Shown here: positions 38,139-47,738 of the stretch, piece after piece | How positions within the stretch are numbered: position 1 is the stretch's first letter | Layout of the letters: each line of letters starts with the position of its first letter | Origin: Xenorhabdus ishibashii | Lineage (GTDB): Bacteria; Pseudomonadota; Gammaproteobacteria; Enterobacterales; Enterobacteriaceae | Assembly: GCF_002632755.1 (NCBI RefSeq) | Contig: NZ_NJAK01000001.1 | Span: 186,001-250,000, forward strand | Direction: 5' to 3' | DNA length: 64,000 nt | The notes under the pieces: generated by a model | Told to the model about the DNA's origin: nothing | What the model saw: only the letters and a program-made list of their open reading frames with translations | Databases searched by the model: none | Made by a program: the position numbers and the translations under genes

Positions 38139-40238
38139 TCATGCTATTGAAATGACACGTTTAGCAGATGCAATGGTTGATGGACGGTGCGCAATAATAA
38201 TTTTTGTTATATTTAACGCTGATATTGACTCATTGATATACTTTTCATTATCTGAATCAAGGTGACTTGTTGCCTCATCCATAAATAAAATGCTTGGTCG
38301 TCGATAAATGGCTCTGGCTATCAATAGCCTCTGTATTTGTCCGCCGGACATTCCGCCACCTAGCTCACCAATGAGTGTTTCATATCCCATCGGCATTAAT
38401 AAAATATCATTATGAATATTGCAACGCTTAGCACATTCTTGTATATATTCAATATCAGGAGCGTGATCGAATCCAGATATGTTGTCAGCGACAGAGCCAG
38501 AAAGTAATTTATCATCTTGTAATACACAAGAAATACATCTACGATAATTATTCAGACCAATAATATTAATATCTAGTCCATTAATTAAAATAGTACCTTT
38601 GCTGGGCATCAACAACCCACACATTAATTTCATTAATGTTGTTTTGCCTACACCAGATGGGCCAACAATAGCTACACTTTCTCCCGCTTTGACACTAAGA
38701 TTAAAATTAGAAATGATGGGTTTTGATAAATTATCGTATTGATAATACAAGTTGCAAATAGTGAGTTCTGCCGGTAACCCTGAAATAACAATATTCCGGT
38801 TTGGTACTTCTCTTTCTGGTTCAGAAAGTACTATATCGGAAATGCGTTCATTATGTAAATTTAACATGCGCAATCTGAGTACCATGTCGATCAAATTACT
38901 TGCTCTGTCAGCAAATTGCCCACGATAAGCGTTAAAAGCGACAAACATTCCCAGAGTCATTTGATTATTGATAACTAATGAGGCACCTAACCACAGAATA
39001 ATAATCTGTTCACAAGCAACAATAAGAGTATTAGCGATATCAAAGATTGTACCTATTTTGGCAAGTTTGGTATTTGAGTTAATCGTATCGATACTCAAAT
39101 TTAACCAGGATTTTGCCCGATTTTCACATAATCCCAAGGATTTTAATGTATTAATGCTATATAAAGTTTCCATAAAATGGGAATTTGCTCTGGCATCCTT
39201 AACTATTTGCTCTTCGGAAAGTTGCCTATAATATTGATAAGTCAGTAACCTTAAGATGACATAAACAACAGTGAACGCTAATACTACCCAGACGAGCCAG
39301 TCACCGTAGAATAACATCATAATGAAAACACTGATCAACATAATCGCGTCGATAATGCTATTAACAATATTTTTCGTAAAAGTGGTTCGTATAATGTTTA
39401 ATGAACCAAATCGTGACTGGATATCACCTAACTTACGTTTTTCAAAATAAGCTAAAGGTAATTTCATTAGATGATCGAACACCCCTGATTTCCATTGCAC
39501 ATCAACAAATGTTTCCATTGTAATGGATATCCAACTACGCAAAGTAGAGACACTTACTCTAAATAGAATAAAGACAAGCAGGCCACAACAAATAATAGTT
39601 AATAAGCTATTATCCTTTGCGATAATAACGTGATCCATAATTAGCTGCATTCCCACAGGGATCAGTACATTAATAGCTTCTATAACAAGAGATAAGAAGA
39701 AAATTTTCCCCAGTGTTGCTTTAAGTCCCTGAATATTATTTAGCAGTGATATAATACGTAATCTGCTTTGTTTTTTGGCAGGGACAAAATCATGACTTGG
39801 CCACAATTCTAATGCAATGCCAGTAAAATGTTTGGAAAACTCTTGTGTACTCAAGACCCTTTGCCCGAATGCGGGATCATGGATGGTAATTTTATTTTTC
39901 TTAACTTTAACTAAAACAACAAAATGATTCATATCCCAGTGCAGAATACAGGGTAATTTTAATGCGTACAGTTCATCAAGATCCAGCGATACGGCTCTGG
40001 TTTTGAATTTAAGGGCGCTGGCAATATTCACTAATGTAGTCAGTACAACGCCACGTGTAGAAATTCCAAACTGACTACGTAAATGGGATAAATCAATTTG
40101 TAATCCATGATAATGAAAAACCATTGCTAGGCTTGCTAACCCACACTCTGATGCTTCGGTTTGTAAAATTTTGGGGATTTTCCTTTTGAATCCTAGATTC
40201 AACTTATTAGTAATAGTTTCATAATTTTTTTTATCCAT
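38139..40238 (-). CDS. CvaB-like peptidase-containing ABC exporter
   Basis: Inner-membrane ABC transporter (699 aa) that cuts GG-type leaders and exports the peptide, with CvaA-like and TolC-like partners. The N-terminal C39 peptidase has the full set: Gln26 and Cys32 in QTEASECG, His105 in HWDMNHFVVL and Asp121 in HDPAFG. Six membrane helices follow (about 165-440), then the nucleotide-binding domain with Walker A GPSGVGKTT (about 522), signature MSGGQ (about 627), Walker B ILFMDEAT, and the H-loop IIAHRP. Similarity to microcin V exporter CvaB runs along the whole length, as recalled: HILHWD-type core, KLGDIQSRF, PMGYETLIGELG. It overlaps the CvaA-like gene by 8 bases. Confidence 0.95.
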   Translation of the reverse strand: MDKKNYETITNKLNLGFKRKIPKILQTEASECGLASLAMVFHYHGLQIDLSHLRSQFGISTRGVVLTTLVNIASALKFKTRAVSLDLDELYALKLPCILHWDMNHFVVLVKVKKNKITIHDPAFGQRVLSTQEFSKHFTGIALELWPSHDFVPAKKQSRLRIISLLNNIQGLKATLGKIFFLSLVIEAINVLIPVGMQLIMDHVIIAKDNSLLTIICCGLLVFILFRVSVSTLRSWISITMETFVDVQWKSGVFDHLMKLPLAYFEKRKLGDIQSRFGSLNIIRTTFTKNIVNSIIDAIMLISVFIMMLFYGDWLVWVVLAFTVVYVILRLLTYQYYRQLSEEQIVKDARANSHFMETLYSINTLKSLGLCENRAKSWLNLSIDTINSNTKLAKIGTIFDIANTLIVACEQIIILWLGASLVINNQMTLGMFVAFNAYRGQFADRASNLIDMVLRLRMLNLHNERISDIVLSEPEREVPNRNIVISGLPAELTICNLYYQYDNLSKPIISNFNLSVKAGESVAIVGPSGVGKTTLMKLMCGLLMPSKGTILINGLDINIIGLNNYRRCISCVLQDDKLLSGSVADNISGFDHAPDIEYIQECAKRCNIHNDILLMPMGYETLIGELGGGMSGGQIQRLLIARAIYRRPSILFMDEATSHLDSDNEKYINESISALNITKIIIAHRPSTIASAKRVISIA

Positions 40239-41529
40239 TTTGTGGTCCCATCAATGTTTTTTTCATGTCATAGAATGGTGAGAACATCCATTGATAAAGA
40301 GGACGTTTTTCAAGGAAAAAAGTAGATTGGGCTTTCATGCCATTCGATAAATTTAATTTTCTTCCGTTATAGTTAAACTGTTTTTTATCTAAGTTAACCA
40401 AAACTTTATAATAGGATTCGTTTTTTTCTCCTGTTTTATTTATAGGAGCGCTTCTATAATAAGACATTTCTTGAATAGAAGCCGGAATATATGAAATGTT
40501 ATCAACATACCCTGAAAATTGCCCAAACTTCTCAAATGGAAATGCATCATAGCGTATATTAATTGCATCACCTTTCGAAATATAAGGCAAACTACTATTA
40601 GGAACCCATAGAATTAAAGAATAATTAGATTTTATATTATCCGGAATAACTTGAGCGAGAATATCATTTAAGGTTATTGCCTGACCAACGGTAAAACCGA
40701 GTGATTCAATGCGCCCATTAGTCGGAGAGGTTATAAATAGAGAGCCATTGGCTGTCATTTCAGTTAATTTTCGTTGTAAATCGTCACGTTGAATTTTATA
40801 TTCAGAAATTTGTTTATCAAAATCAGCTCGCTTAAGAGTAATTTCACTATTCAGATTAGTAATTTTCAATGTATCACTGATATACTGGCTGTATAGATTC
40901 TGATACATATTTTGTTGCTGATAATAGGAATAGCCATAGCCATTAAACTGATCTTTTGTAATAAGCCCTCGTCTCTGATAGAGCTTGTAGCTCTCCATGT
41001 TTTTCTTTGCAAATTCAACCCCTAGACGGGCATTATCAACAATAACTTTAGACTCTTTTTGTGATTCTTCATACTGCTTTTTTTGTTCTTCCAGACTTAT
41101 TAAGGTGATGCGCTCATTATCTTGTAATTTTTGGATAATATTATTAATCTGAACTAATTGATTTTTTAATGAGTTTTTTGTATTAGTACTAATTTTTCCT
41201 GACTCGGTAATTTGACTAAAGTCCACCTGATAGATTTTTTGTCCTTGTTTTACAAAATCTCCCACCTTGACAAATTCCTGAGAAATAAAACCCTGTTGAG
41301 AAGAGAAAATATTTATTGGATGAGGCGTGGTTATCACTTCGCCATAGACATTAATACGTCTTGTATAACTACCAAAAGTAATAAATATAAATAAAATAAC
41401 CAAAAAAAATGATGAGGCAATACAAATAATCCAGGCGGGAATTCTTGCTATTAATAGTGCTTCTCCAGTCCATTTAGATTTTCTATTTTCTATAGCTTCT
41501 TTCCTAAACAAATTATTCATAATAGCCAT
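40231..41529 (-). CDS. CvaA-like membrane fusion protein (HlyD family)
   Basis: Periplasmic adaptor (432 aa) linking the ABC exporter to an outer-membrane channel, probably chromosomal TolC. It has a short cytoplasmic N-terminus with LFRKEAIENRKSKW, matching recalled CvaA, one membrane segment (about 30-55), a lipoyl-like half motif, a long coiled coil (about 110-260) and the second half with ESLGFTVGQAI, ending in RPLYQWMFSPFYDMKKT as CvaA does. The start is uncertain between ATG 41529 and ATG 41520, as neither has a strong ribosome binding site. It is the first exporter gene, translationally coupled to the CvaB-like gene. Confidence 0.94.
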   Translation of the reverse strand: MAIMNNLFRKEAIENRKSKWTGEALLIARIPAWIICIASSFFLVILFIFITFGSYTRRINVYGEVITTPHPINIFSSQQGFISQEFVKVGDFVKQGQKIYQVDFSQITESGKISTNTKNSLKNQLVQINNIIQKLQDNERITLISLEEQKKQYEESQKESKVIVDNARLGVEFAKKNMESYKLYQRRGLITKDQFNGYGYSYYQQQNMYQNLYSQYISDTLKITNLNSEITLKRADFDKQISEYKIQRDDLQRKLTEMTANGSLFITSPTNGRIESLGFTVGQAITLNDILAQVIPDNIKSNYSLILWVPNSSLPYISKGDAINIRYDAFPFEKFGQFSGYVDNISYIPASIQEMSYYRSAPINKTGEKNESYYKVLVNLDKKQFNYNGRKLNLSNGMKAQSTFFLEKRPLYQWMFSPFYDMKKTLMGPQNG

Positions 41530-41618
41530 GTGTAATTAATGTTTGTGTTTTTTAGCCATTGCAATTTAAAATGGAATATTAAATCAATATTTATCAGTGC
41601 AATGGAAATATTACCACT

Positions 41619-41789
41619 TTATTTTACGACATGTAATATACTGTATTTAATCTCAACGTAGTATAAACCGTTAGTAAAATTCTTATTTGGCGTAAATAAC
41701 AAACGGTTCTTTTTCCAATATATTGATATAATTACGCAAATTAAAATTAAATATGATACAAAAAAGGTTTTGAATAAGCTAATACCCAT
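41619..41789 (-). CDS. Small membrane protein, candidate immunity protein
   Basis: Predicted 56-residue protein, MGISLFKTF... with one clear membrane helix (about residues 7-25, ending in SIYWKKNR) and a polar C-terminal tail of about 30 residues. It lies 89 bases upstream of the CvaA-like gene on the same strand. Class II microcins usually have small inner-membrane immunity proteins of this size (Cvi is 78 aa), and no other candidate lies in the island. The ribosome binding site is weak (AGG 4 bases upstream) and the frame opens earlier at a TTG (41825). I do not recognise the sequence, and it could be a chance ORF. Confidence 0.35.
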   Translation of the reverse strand: MGISLFKTFFVSYLILICVIISIYWKKNRLLFTPNKNFTNGLYYVEIKYSILHVVK

Positions 41790-41905
41790 CGAGCCTATAC
41801 GGGATGCATAAAAATTAGAATGCAATGGTATTTTTGCTGATTATCGCCGGAGAGTTGCCGCCATTATCCGTGATTATGACATGCAGAGATAAAAGGAAAT
41901 AAATC

Positions 41906-41943
41906 AGCCCTTGTTTTTTCTTATTTGATGAAAAACAAGGGCT
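41906..41943. terminator. Terminator of the flgKL unit
   Basis: AGCCCTTGTTTTT (41906-41918) and AAAAACAAGGGCT (41931-41943) form a perfect 13-bp stem with a 12-base loop, about 60 bases past the flgL stop codon. The A/T-rich stem base supplies a T-tract on either strand. Confidence 0.75.
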
Positions 41944-42004
41944 ATGTCACTGAGATAAAAAAGTAAAACTGCAACATGAACGTTTGAAAATATACCAGCC
42001 TCAA

Positions 42005-42967
42005 TTAGCGATACATTTCAAACAATGACATCCCTTTTAAATCAGTAAAAGCCTTATAAGAAGCCTGTAATGCGGCCTGTTCCTGATAATAGCTGGAAAT
42101 GGTAGAGAGTAAGTCGACATCAACCAATTCCCCCAGACGCACTTTATTGGCAATACTGCGTTCACTGGCTAGCGCATCCAGTTGTTCCATTTCCTGAAGC
42201 TGTATCCCTAATACGGCGTCCGCAGAGTATAAGTTGTTCAAGCTATTATCTACACCTCGGATAGCTTTGTTAATCAACTCGCCTGCTTCCTCTCTTTCTG
42301 CTTTGCTGGCATTAGTGAATGGCTTTCCAAGCGCCTCAAGCGCAAAATCAATGGAGGCAAAAATATCTGATTCACTTGTACTACCATCAGGCTCTTTAAT
42401 CGGATTAGACGTTGCCGATAAAAAGATTTTTTCACCGGTATGGGCAATAATCATGGAACGATTATCATCCACTCTTTGGCTTATAGCCTCATGCCCACCT
42501 TTATAGTGAACTGTTCCACTGCTATCAGCCTCGAAAGGTGGAACGTCCGTCTTATAACCAGCAAAAATATAGCGGCCATTGCCATCGGTTTTATTTCCGA
42601 GATTCAATATTTGTTGTTTAAGGCCATCTAATTGTTGGGCATAAGATTCACGATCGTGATCACTTTGTGCACTGGCCGCCGCAATTAATGTTTCCTTAAC
42701 ACTATGTGTCACCGATACAACACTGGCAATAGTGCTCGATTGGGTTGACATCGTATTCTTGGCAAAGACACGAGCCGTAACAAATTGCTGATTCTGCGAC
42801 TCAGATTGGGCAATCATAATACCCTGCGAAGCAGCCAACGGATCATCAGATGGGTTGATAACACGTTTGCCACTGGATAACTGTTCACCATACTGCATCC
42901 ATTTAGCCTGAGCGCCAAAAACCCCATTCATTTTTTGGCTGTATAAAAGATTCGTACTTATACGCAC
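42005..42967 (-). CDS. flgL: Hook-filament junction protein FlgL (HAP3)
   Basis: Second of the two junction proteins that adapt the filament to the hook. The product (320 aa; E. coli 317) has a flagellin-like N-terminus MRISTNLLYSQKMNGV with LSSGKRVINPSDDPLAASQ, and a C-terminal helix ending in TDLKGMSLFEMYR. It is exported by the flagellar system with help from FlgN. It follows flgK after a 38-base gap; both probably come from the sigma-28 promoter before flgK and end at the hairpin at 41906. Confidence 0.95.
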   Translation of the reverse strand: MRISTNLLYSQKMNGVFGAQAKWMQYGEQLSSGKRVINPSDDPLAASQGIMIAQSESQNQQFVTARVFAKNTMSTQSSTIASVVSVTHSVKETLIAAASAQSDHDRESYAQQLDGLKQQILNLGNKTDGNGRYIFAGYKTDVPPFEADSSGTVHYKGGHEAISQRVDDNRSMIIAHTGEKIFLSATSNPIKEPDGSTSESDIFASIDFALEALGKPFTNASKAEREEAGELINKAIRGVDNSLNNLYSADAVLGIQLQEMEQLDALASERSIANKVRLGELVDVDLLSTISSYYQEQAALQASYKAFTDLKGMSLFEMYR

Positions 42968-43005
42968 AATATCACTTCCTTATTTCTCTTTAGCCAGTCG
43001 TATGA

Positions 43006-44643
43006 TTAACGGATATCCAAGATGGCATTAAACAGCGTCGACGCAGTCTGGATAACACGGGCATTTGCTAAATAGTATTGCTGTAAACGTTGCAGTTCGC
43101 CGTATTCTTCATCCATGTTAACGCCAGAAATGGAATCAAGCTCTTTGTAACGTGCTTCTACGTTGATCTTCTGAGTTTCCAGAAGACGTTGAGAACTATT
43201 GGTTTTGCTACCCACAGTACTGACTAACGAAGCATAAGCATCGGTCAAGGTATTTTTACCATTAATTAGCTTTTCTTTTTGCAGGAGAGTGAATTTCTTC
43301 GCGTTGGTGTTATCGCTTGGACCAGAGTCTTTGGCGCCCGCAGTTGCCAGTTGAGAGGACTCCGTAATCTTAACTTCAAGTGTTGCTATGACATTATTGA
43401 CCGTTTTCAGTGTGTACCGATCATTATCCTGTGGATTGGTCGCATTAATCTCAACTTTCAGGCCGTCAAATTCCAGTGTATTGCCATTTTCAGTTGCAGA
43501 GATCATTTCCCTGTCAGTAATACGCTGTACTTTCCAGCCACCACCTTCGTACTTAATCGTGTAGTCACTGTCTTTTACTTTAGTGGTATCGGTATATTCC
43601 ACTTTAATTTCAGCCCTACCTTTGTTATTGCCGTTAGCAATAGTTTCTGGCTGCGCAAAGTTGAAGAAATCACTACCTTGTTTACCGTCCAGATCGAAAC
43701 CACCACGCTGAACCTGATTGAACCGATCCGCCATCACTAAGCCCAATTGGTTTAATTGATTGCGGGTTGGGTCTATCACTTCACTACGCACACGCAATGC
43801 ACCACCCAACTTTCCTTGCGAGATAAAGCGTTCATCAATTTCTTTCGTATCTATACTATTGTTATAGCCCAACGTGATACGGCTGTTCTCTGCACTGGAT
43901 GGAATCGCTTCCAATCGATAGGATTTGCTACCCGATACCAGAGACATCCCGCCACCAAATGTGACGTTGTAGGTATTACCGTCTTGTTTAATCAAATCTA
44001 CTTCAATAAGTTGATTTAACTTATCAAGCGCATCATCGCGTTTATCCAGTAAAGCCAGAGGTTCACCCGTTCCTGCACCACGCATACGAGAAATTTCATC
44101 GTTCAGAAAGGCTATCTCTTCCGCGTATTTATTGATGTCTTTAACATTCTGCTCAATTTTGATATTGATACCACTGTCCATCTTACGGAGAACTTGATCA
44201 GCGTCTTTAAATCGGTTAACCAAACCTTCAGCTTTGCCCAGTACAGTGGTTCTTGCCGCATTATCTTCTGCGTTATTTTCAAGCGTGCTCAGGCTCTTAA
44301 AAAAATCTTCCATAGAGCTGGAAAGGCTGGTTGCCTTATCCGCCAGCAGATTGTCAACTTGAGAAGCCTGACTATTGTATGTATCTGACGCCTGAAATTT
44401 AGTTTGTGCCGCATTATATTGCTGACTGACAAATTCACTATATTGACGATTAATGGAATTAACATGTACACCATTGCCAATAAAGCCAACTGGTGACATT
44501 TTTCCACTATTTTGCGACATTACCGTTGTTTGTCGGTGATATCCCTCGACCTTAGAGTTGGTAATGTTATTACCCACCACACTCATTGCCACCTGCGCAG
44601 CATTAATACCACTCATGGCAGTATTGATAAGATTATTGGACAT
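43006..44643 (-). CDS. flgK: Hook-filament junction protein FlgK (HAP1)
   Basis: First junction protein between hook and filament. The product (545 aa; E. coli 547) has the rod/hook-type N-terminus with LINTAMSGINAAQVAMSVVGNNITN, NVEGYHRQ-like sequence and the C-terminal VNMDEEYGELQRLQQYYLANARVIQTA with the final FNAILDIR. It is a class 3 gene led by a sigma-28 box. Export uses the FlgN chaperone encoded at 53417. Confidence 0.95.
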   Translation of the reverse strand: MSNNLINTAMSGINAAQVAMSVVGNNITNSKVEGYHRQTTVMSQNSGKMSPVGFIGNGVHVNSINRQYSEFVSQQYNAAQTKFQASDTYNSQASQVDNLLADKATSLSSSMEDFFKSLSTLENNAEDNAARTTVLGKAEGLVNRFKDADQVLRKMDSGINIKIEQNVKDINKYAEEIAFLNDEISRMRGAGTGEPLALLDKRDDALDKLNQLIEVDLIKQDGNTYNVTFGGGMSLVSGSKSYRLEAIPSSAENSRITLGYNNSIDTKEIDERFISQGKLGGALRVRSEVIDPTRNQLNQLGLVMADRFNQVQRGGFDLDGKQGSDFFNFAQPETIANGNNKGRAEIKVEYTDTTKVKDSDYTIKYEGGGWKVQRITDREMISATENGNTLEFDGLKVEINATNPQDNDRYTLKTVNNVIATLEVKITESSQLATAGAKDSGPSDNTNAKKFTLLQKEKLINGKNTLTDAYASLVSTVGSKTNSSQRLLETQKINVEARYKELDSISGVNMDEEYGELQRLQQYYLANARVIQTASTLFNAILDIR

Positions 44644-44703
44644 GTGTCGATCCTTTTACGTTTTCGTTATGCCTCCATCGTGGGAGGGAATTCACTGCTA
44701 CAG

Positions 44704-44730
44704 TTATCGGCAAAATACCCTGATCCTTGA
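44704..44730 (-). promoter_or_regulatory. Sigma-28 promoter of flgKL
   Basis: On the minus strand: TCAA (44730-44727), 15 bases, then a perfect GCCGATAA (44711-44704). The -35 box differs from TAAA by one base. It lies about 60 bases before the flgK start, after the flgJ stop. Confidence 0.82.
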
Positions 44731-44745
44731 ACAAAATTGATGTCC

Positions 44746-45759
44746 TCAAAACAGGTTATCGAAATCATAGGTATAGGCTTTTGCCATTTGGTTGCCGGTG
44801 TTCTTTAACTGCTGGATCAACGACACTAATTTTTTGGCATAACCGGGATCGGTGGCATATCCAGCCTCTTGTAAGGAATACGCTCCCTGCTCCGCTGTAG
44901 TTGATTGTGCAACCTTGGTGTAACGGGGGTTTTCCGTCAGCAATTTGACGTAATCCGTTATCGCTTCCATATAAGAGCCATAGACGCGGAAGCTGTCCTG
45001 CATTTTCTTCGGTTCACCATCTATGTATTCCGTCGTCATAATATTGGTGACGGGCCCTTGCCAGTGTTTTCCCGCTTTAATACCAAATAAGTTATAACTC
45101 GGTTTGCCTTCCTTAGTCAGAATTTCTCGCTGCCCCCAGCCAGATTCCAGCGCTGCCTGAGCAATAATCAATAAATGAGGAATACCACTTTGCTGGCTCG
45201 CTAACTGTGCTGGCAAGGAAAGCATGGAAACAAAGCTGGCATTGTGCATTGGCAATGACTTTGGTTGTACTGAACTGTATTGAGATGAGCTATGCTGAGC
45301 AGAACGATTAGAAAAAACCGGAGATGAATTTTTAGATATAGCACCAGAGTCAGGCATAGCTCGGCGCATAAATGGCTCCAGTGCCTGCTTCGGTAATGTT
45401 TGCAGGATTTCATTATCCAGTGGCAGCGGCACAGTACTGGCTAATTCAGCAGGCACATTATTAGCGTTAGAGAATTGCTTGACGATCATGTCAGCAAATC
45501 CCAAACCCTTTTGGGAAAGATCCTGAGCAATTTGCTGATCGTACAGCGAAGTATAAAAACGTGTCTGCTCACTGCTTAAAACGCCATCCTGTGGCAATGA
45601 AGAACGCATACTTTTCAGCATCATCTGGACGAAGACACCTTCCAGTTGTTGGGCTACTTGCCGTAGCCCTTGTTGTGGTTCCTGTGACAATTTAGCTTTC
45701 AGTGAATGCAATGAATTAACATCGTAAGCTGCATTGGACATCGTCAGAAAGTCATTCAT
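44746..45759 (-). CDS. flgJ: Rod cap and peptidoglycan hydrolase FlgJ
   Basis: Two-domain periplasmic protein: the N-terminal half caps the growing rod, the C-terminal half is a glucosaminidase (GH73 type) that opens the cell wall. The product (337 aa; E. coli 313) has the rod-binding region with QLEGVFVQMMLKSMRSSLPQDG and the catalytic segment LLIIAQAALESGWGQRE with its Glu, followed by SYNLFGIKAG and the SFRVYGSYMEAITDYVKLL block. A Ser-rich linker (about 140-175) joins them and accounts for the extra length. ATG 45759 overlaps the flgI stop by one base (TGATG); a longer frame upstream lies inside flgI. Confidence 0.95.
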   Translation of the reverse strand: MNDFLTMSNAAYDVNSLHSLKAKLSQEPQQGLRQVAQQLEGVFVQMMLKSMRSSLPQDGVLSSEQTRFYTSLYDQQIAQDLSQKGLGFADMIVKQFSNANNVPAELASTVPLPLDNEILQTLPKQALEPFMRRAMPDSGAISKNSSPVFSNRSAQHSSSQYSSVQPKSLPMHNASFVSMLSLPAQLASQQSGIPHLLIIAQAALESGWGQREILTKEGKPSYNLFGIKAGKHWQGPVTNIMTTEYIDGEPKKMQDSFRVYGSYMEAITDYVKLLTENPRYTKVAQSTTAEQGAYSLQEAGYATDPGYAKKLVSLIQQLKNTGNQMAKAYTYDFDNLF

Positions 45760-46877
45760 CAGATAATCTCCAATTTCGCCCGCAGACAACCGGCGCTCTC
45801 CATAGCCTGCAAGATAGACATTAAATCGGTTGGTGTTGCACCTAACGCATTCAATGCACGCACAACCTGGGTCAGATTCGCGCTGGCACTGAGTTGCTGC
45901 AACGCCCCGCCCTGCTCCTGAATGCCAATCCCTGTATTACGGGTCACAACGGTACTGCCTCCCGCCAATGGCGTATTGGGCTGATTAACTGCTATCTGGC
46001 GTTCAACGGTCACAGACAAACTACCATGCGCTATCGCACAACTGTCCAAGGTAACATTGCGATTCATCACCACGGAGCCTGTTCGGGAATTGAAAATCAC
46101 TTTGGCATCGCCGGCATCTACACGGATAGGCAAATTCTGCACCTGAGCCAGAAATCTCACCTGTTCGCTGCTCTCAATCGGCAAACGCAACTGAACAGTA
46201 CGAGAATCCAACGGTGTCGCCGTCCCTGTTCCCTTTAATCGGTTAACCGCATCACTGATTTTCTGAGCCAGCCCGAAATCATCATCGTTCAGTTGCAGGT
46301 TCAGTGTACCTTTCTGGCCGAACTGTGTTGGCAATTCACGTTCAATCACCGCACCATTGGAGATCCGGCCACCGGCAAGCTGATTGACTTTGATACTGTT
46401 ACCACCGGCACTCGCACCGGCACCACCCACCAGAATATTCCCCTGAGCCAAGGCATAAACCTGATTATCTACTCCTTTTAGGGGAGTCATCAGCAATGTA
46501 CCGCCACGTAAGCTCTTGGCATTACCCAGTGAGGAAACGACTATATCAATGTTCTGCCCCGCACGGGCAAAAGGCGGCAACTTTGCCGTCACCATCACGG
46601 CAGCGACGTTTTTAAGTTGCATATTGGTACCCGCGGGTACGGTGATCCCTAGCTGTGACAACATGTTACTCAGGCTTTGGGTCGTAAACGGTGTCTGCAT
46701 GGTTTGGTCACCCGTTCCATCCAACCCAACGACCAAACCATAACCAATCAGCGCGTTATCCCTGACTCCCTCAATTGTCGTCAAATCACGAATACGCTCA
46801 GCAAAAACACTGGCAGATGTGAACGTACCGGATAGCACCAACAAAAGCGTAAAAAGGCTGGCGACTAATTTTTTCAT
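45759..46877 (-). CDS. flgI: Flagellar P-ring protein FlgI
   Basis: Forms the P-ring bushing in the peptidoglycan layer. The product (372 aa) starts with a Sec signal peptide ([17 protein letters not shown]..., cut before ERIRDLT) and matches E. coli FlgI nearly throughout, e.g. [54 protein letters not shown], and the ending [13 protein letters not shown]. The two conserved cysteines are kept. I chose ATG 46877 (MKK) over ATG 46886 because GAGG then sits 9 bases upstream. Ring formation needs FlgA, encoded at 52296. Confidence 0.96.
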   Translation of the reverse strand: MKKLVASLFTLLLVLSGTFTSASVFAERIRDLTTIEGVRDNALIGYGLVVGLDGTGDQTMQTPFTTQSLSNMLSQLGITVPAGTNMQLKNVAAVMVTAKLPPFARAGQNIDIVVSSLGNAKSLRGGTLLMTPLKGVDNQVYALAQGNILVGGAGASAGGNSIKVNQLAGGRISNGAVIERELPTQFGQKGTLNLQLNDDDFGLAQKISDAVNRLKGTGTATPLDSRTVQLRLPIESSEQVRFLAQVQNLPIRVDAGDAKVIFNSRTGSVVMNRNVTLDSCAIAHGSLSVTVERQIAVNQPNTPLAGGSTVVTRNTGIGIQEQGGALQQLSASANLTQVVRALNALGATPTDLMSILQAMESAGCLRAKLEII

Positions 46878-46892
46878 CCTGACCATCCTCTT

Positions 46893-47672
46893 TTAAAACG
46901 GTGAGATATTGATAAAGAAACGTTGCAACCAACCCATGTGCTGCGCTTCGTTGATATAACCATCACCAACATATTCAATGCGGGCATCAGCAACCTGATT
47001 GGAACTCACCGTATTGTTGCCTGTGATAGTGCGCGGGTTAACAACGCCAGAGAAACGAATAAATTCCGTCCCCTGATTAATGGCGATCTGTTTTTCCCCC
47101 ACCACATGCAGGTTGCCATTAGCCAGCAGTGTATCTACGGTCACAGTGATGGTGCCCCTGAAGGTATTGTTGGCATTCGCACCGCCTTTGCCGCCAAATT
47201 CGTTATTTCCTTCCATGCCTAGATCGGTTTTTTCACCACCCATCAATCCCTGTAAAAAACGGGGAGTCAAAGCTGCCGTGAAACTGGTTTTTCCATTACG
47301 GCTGGCATTGGCTGAAGAATTTTTGCTCGCACTGACGTTTTCTTGCAAGATAATCGTCAGCGTGTCACCAATATTGCGTGGGCGGCGGTCTTCAAACAGC
47401 GGTTGATAACCGTAATAGACCGGTTGGATAGTTTGAAAAATAGAACCATTTGGCGTTGGAGCTGGCGTTTCGGCGGGTTTTGCGGTTGTTTGCCCTTCCA
47501 CCAGCGGTTTATGCGGCATATAAGCACATCCCCCCAATGTCAGTGCCGACAATGCGAGTACCACCACAGATATACTGATACGCCACTTATTTCTCTGGTT
47601 TTTCCGTAAACCAGTGGAGCCATAAGCTACATGGTTTTTAGCATGGCTTTCGGCAACGGGCATTGTATCCAT
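46893..47672 (-). CDS. flgH: Flagellar L-ring lipoprotein FlgH
   Basis: Outer-membrane lipoprotein forming the L-ring. The lipobox LGGC is at about residues 46-49 after a hydrophobic stretch, and the mature part holds the family core: [63 protein letters not shown] and [18 protein letters not shown]. The stretch before the hydrophobic core (about 28 residues) is much longer than in E. coli, so the true start may be a later codon. I saw no good internal ATG closer to it and leave ATG 47672. Confidence 0.93.
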   Translation of the reverse strand: MDTMPVAESHAKNHVAYGSTGLRKNQRNKWRISISVVVLALSALTLGGCAYMPHKPLVEGQTTAKPAETPAPTPNGSIFQTIQPVYYGYQPLFEDRRPRNIGDTLTIILQENVSASKNSSANASRNGKTSFTAALTPRFLQGLMGGEKTDLGMEGNNEFGGKGGANANNTFRGTITVTVDTLLANGNLHVVGEKQIAINQGTEFIRFSGVVNPRTITGNNTVSSNQVADARIEYVGDGYINEAQHMGWLQRFFINISPF

Positions 47673-47738
47673 CTTCTATGCTCTTAAGTTTATCGTAGAA
47701 ATAGTGGGGGACGCGTTCCCCCACCATTAATAGTTAGG

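Noticed and set aside
38053..38265. Plus-strand ORF of 70 residues at the end of the CvaB-like gene
   Set aside because: Mostly antisense to the conserved nucleotide-binding domain; a shadow frame.
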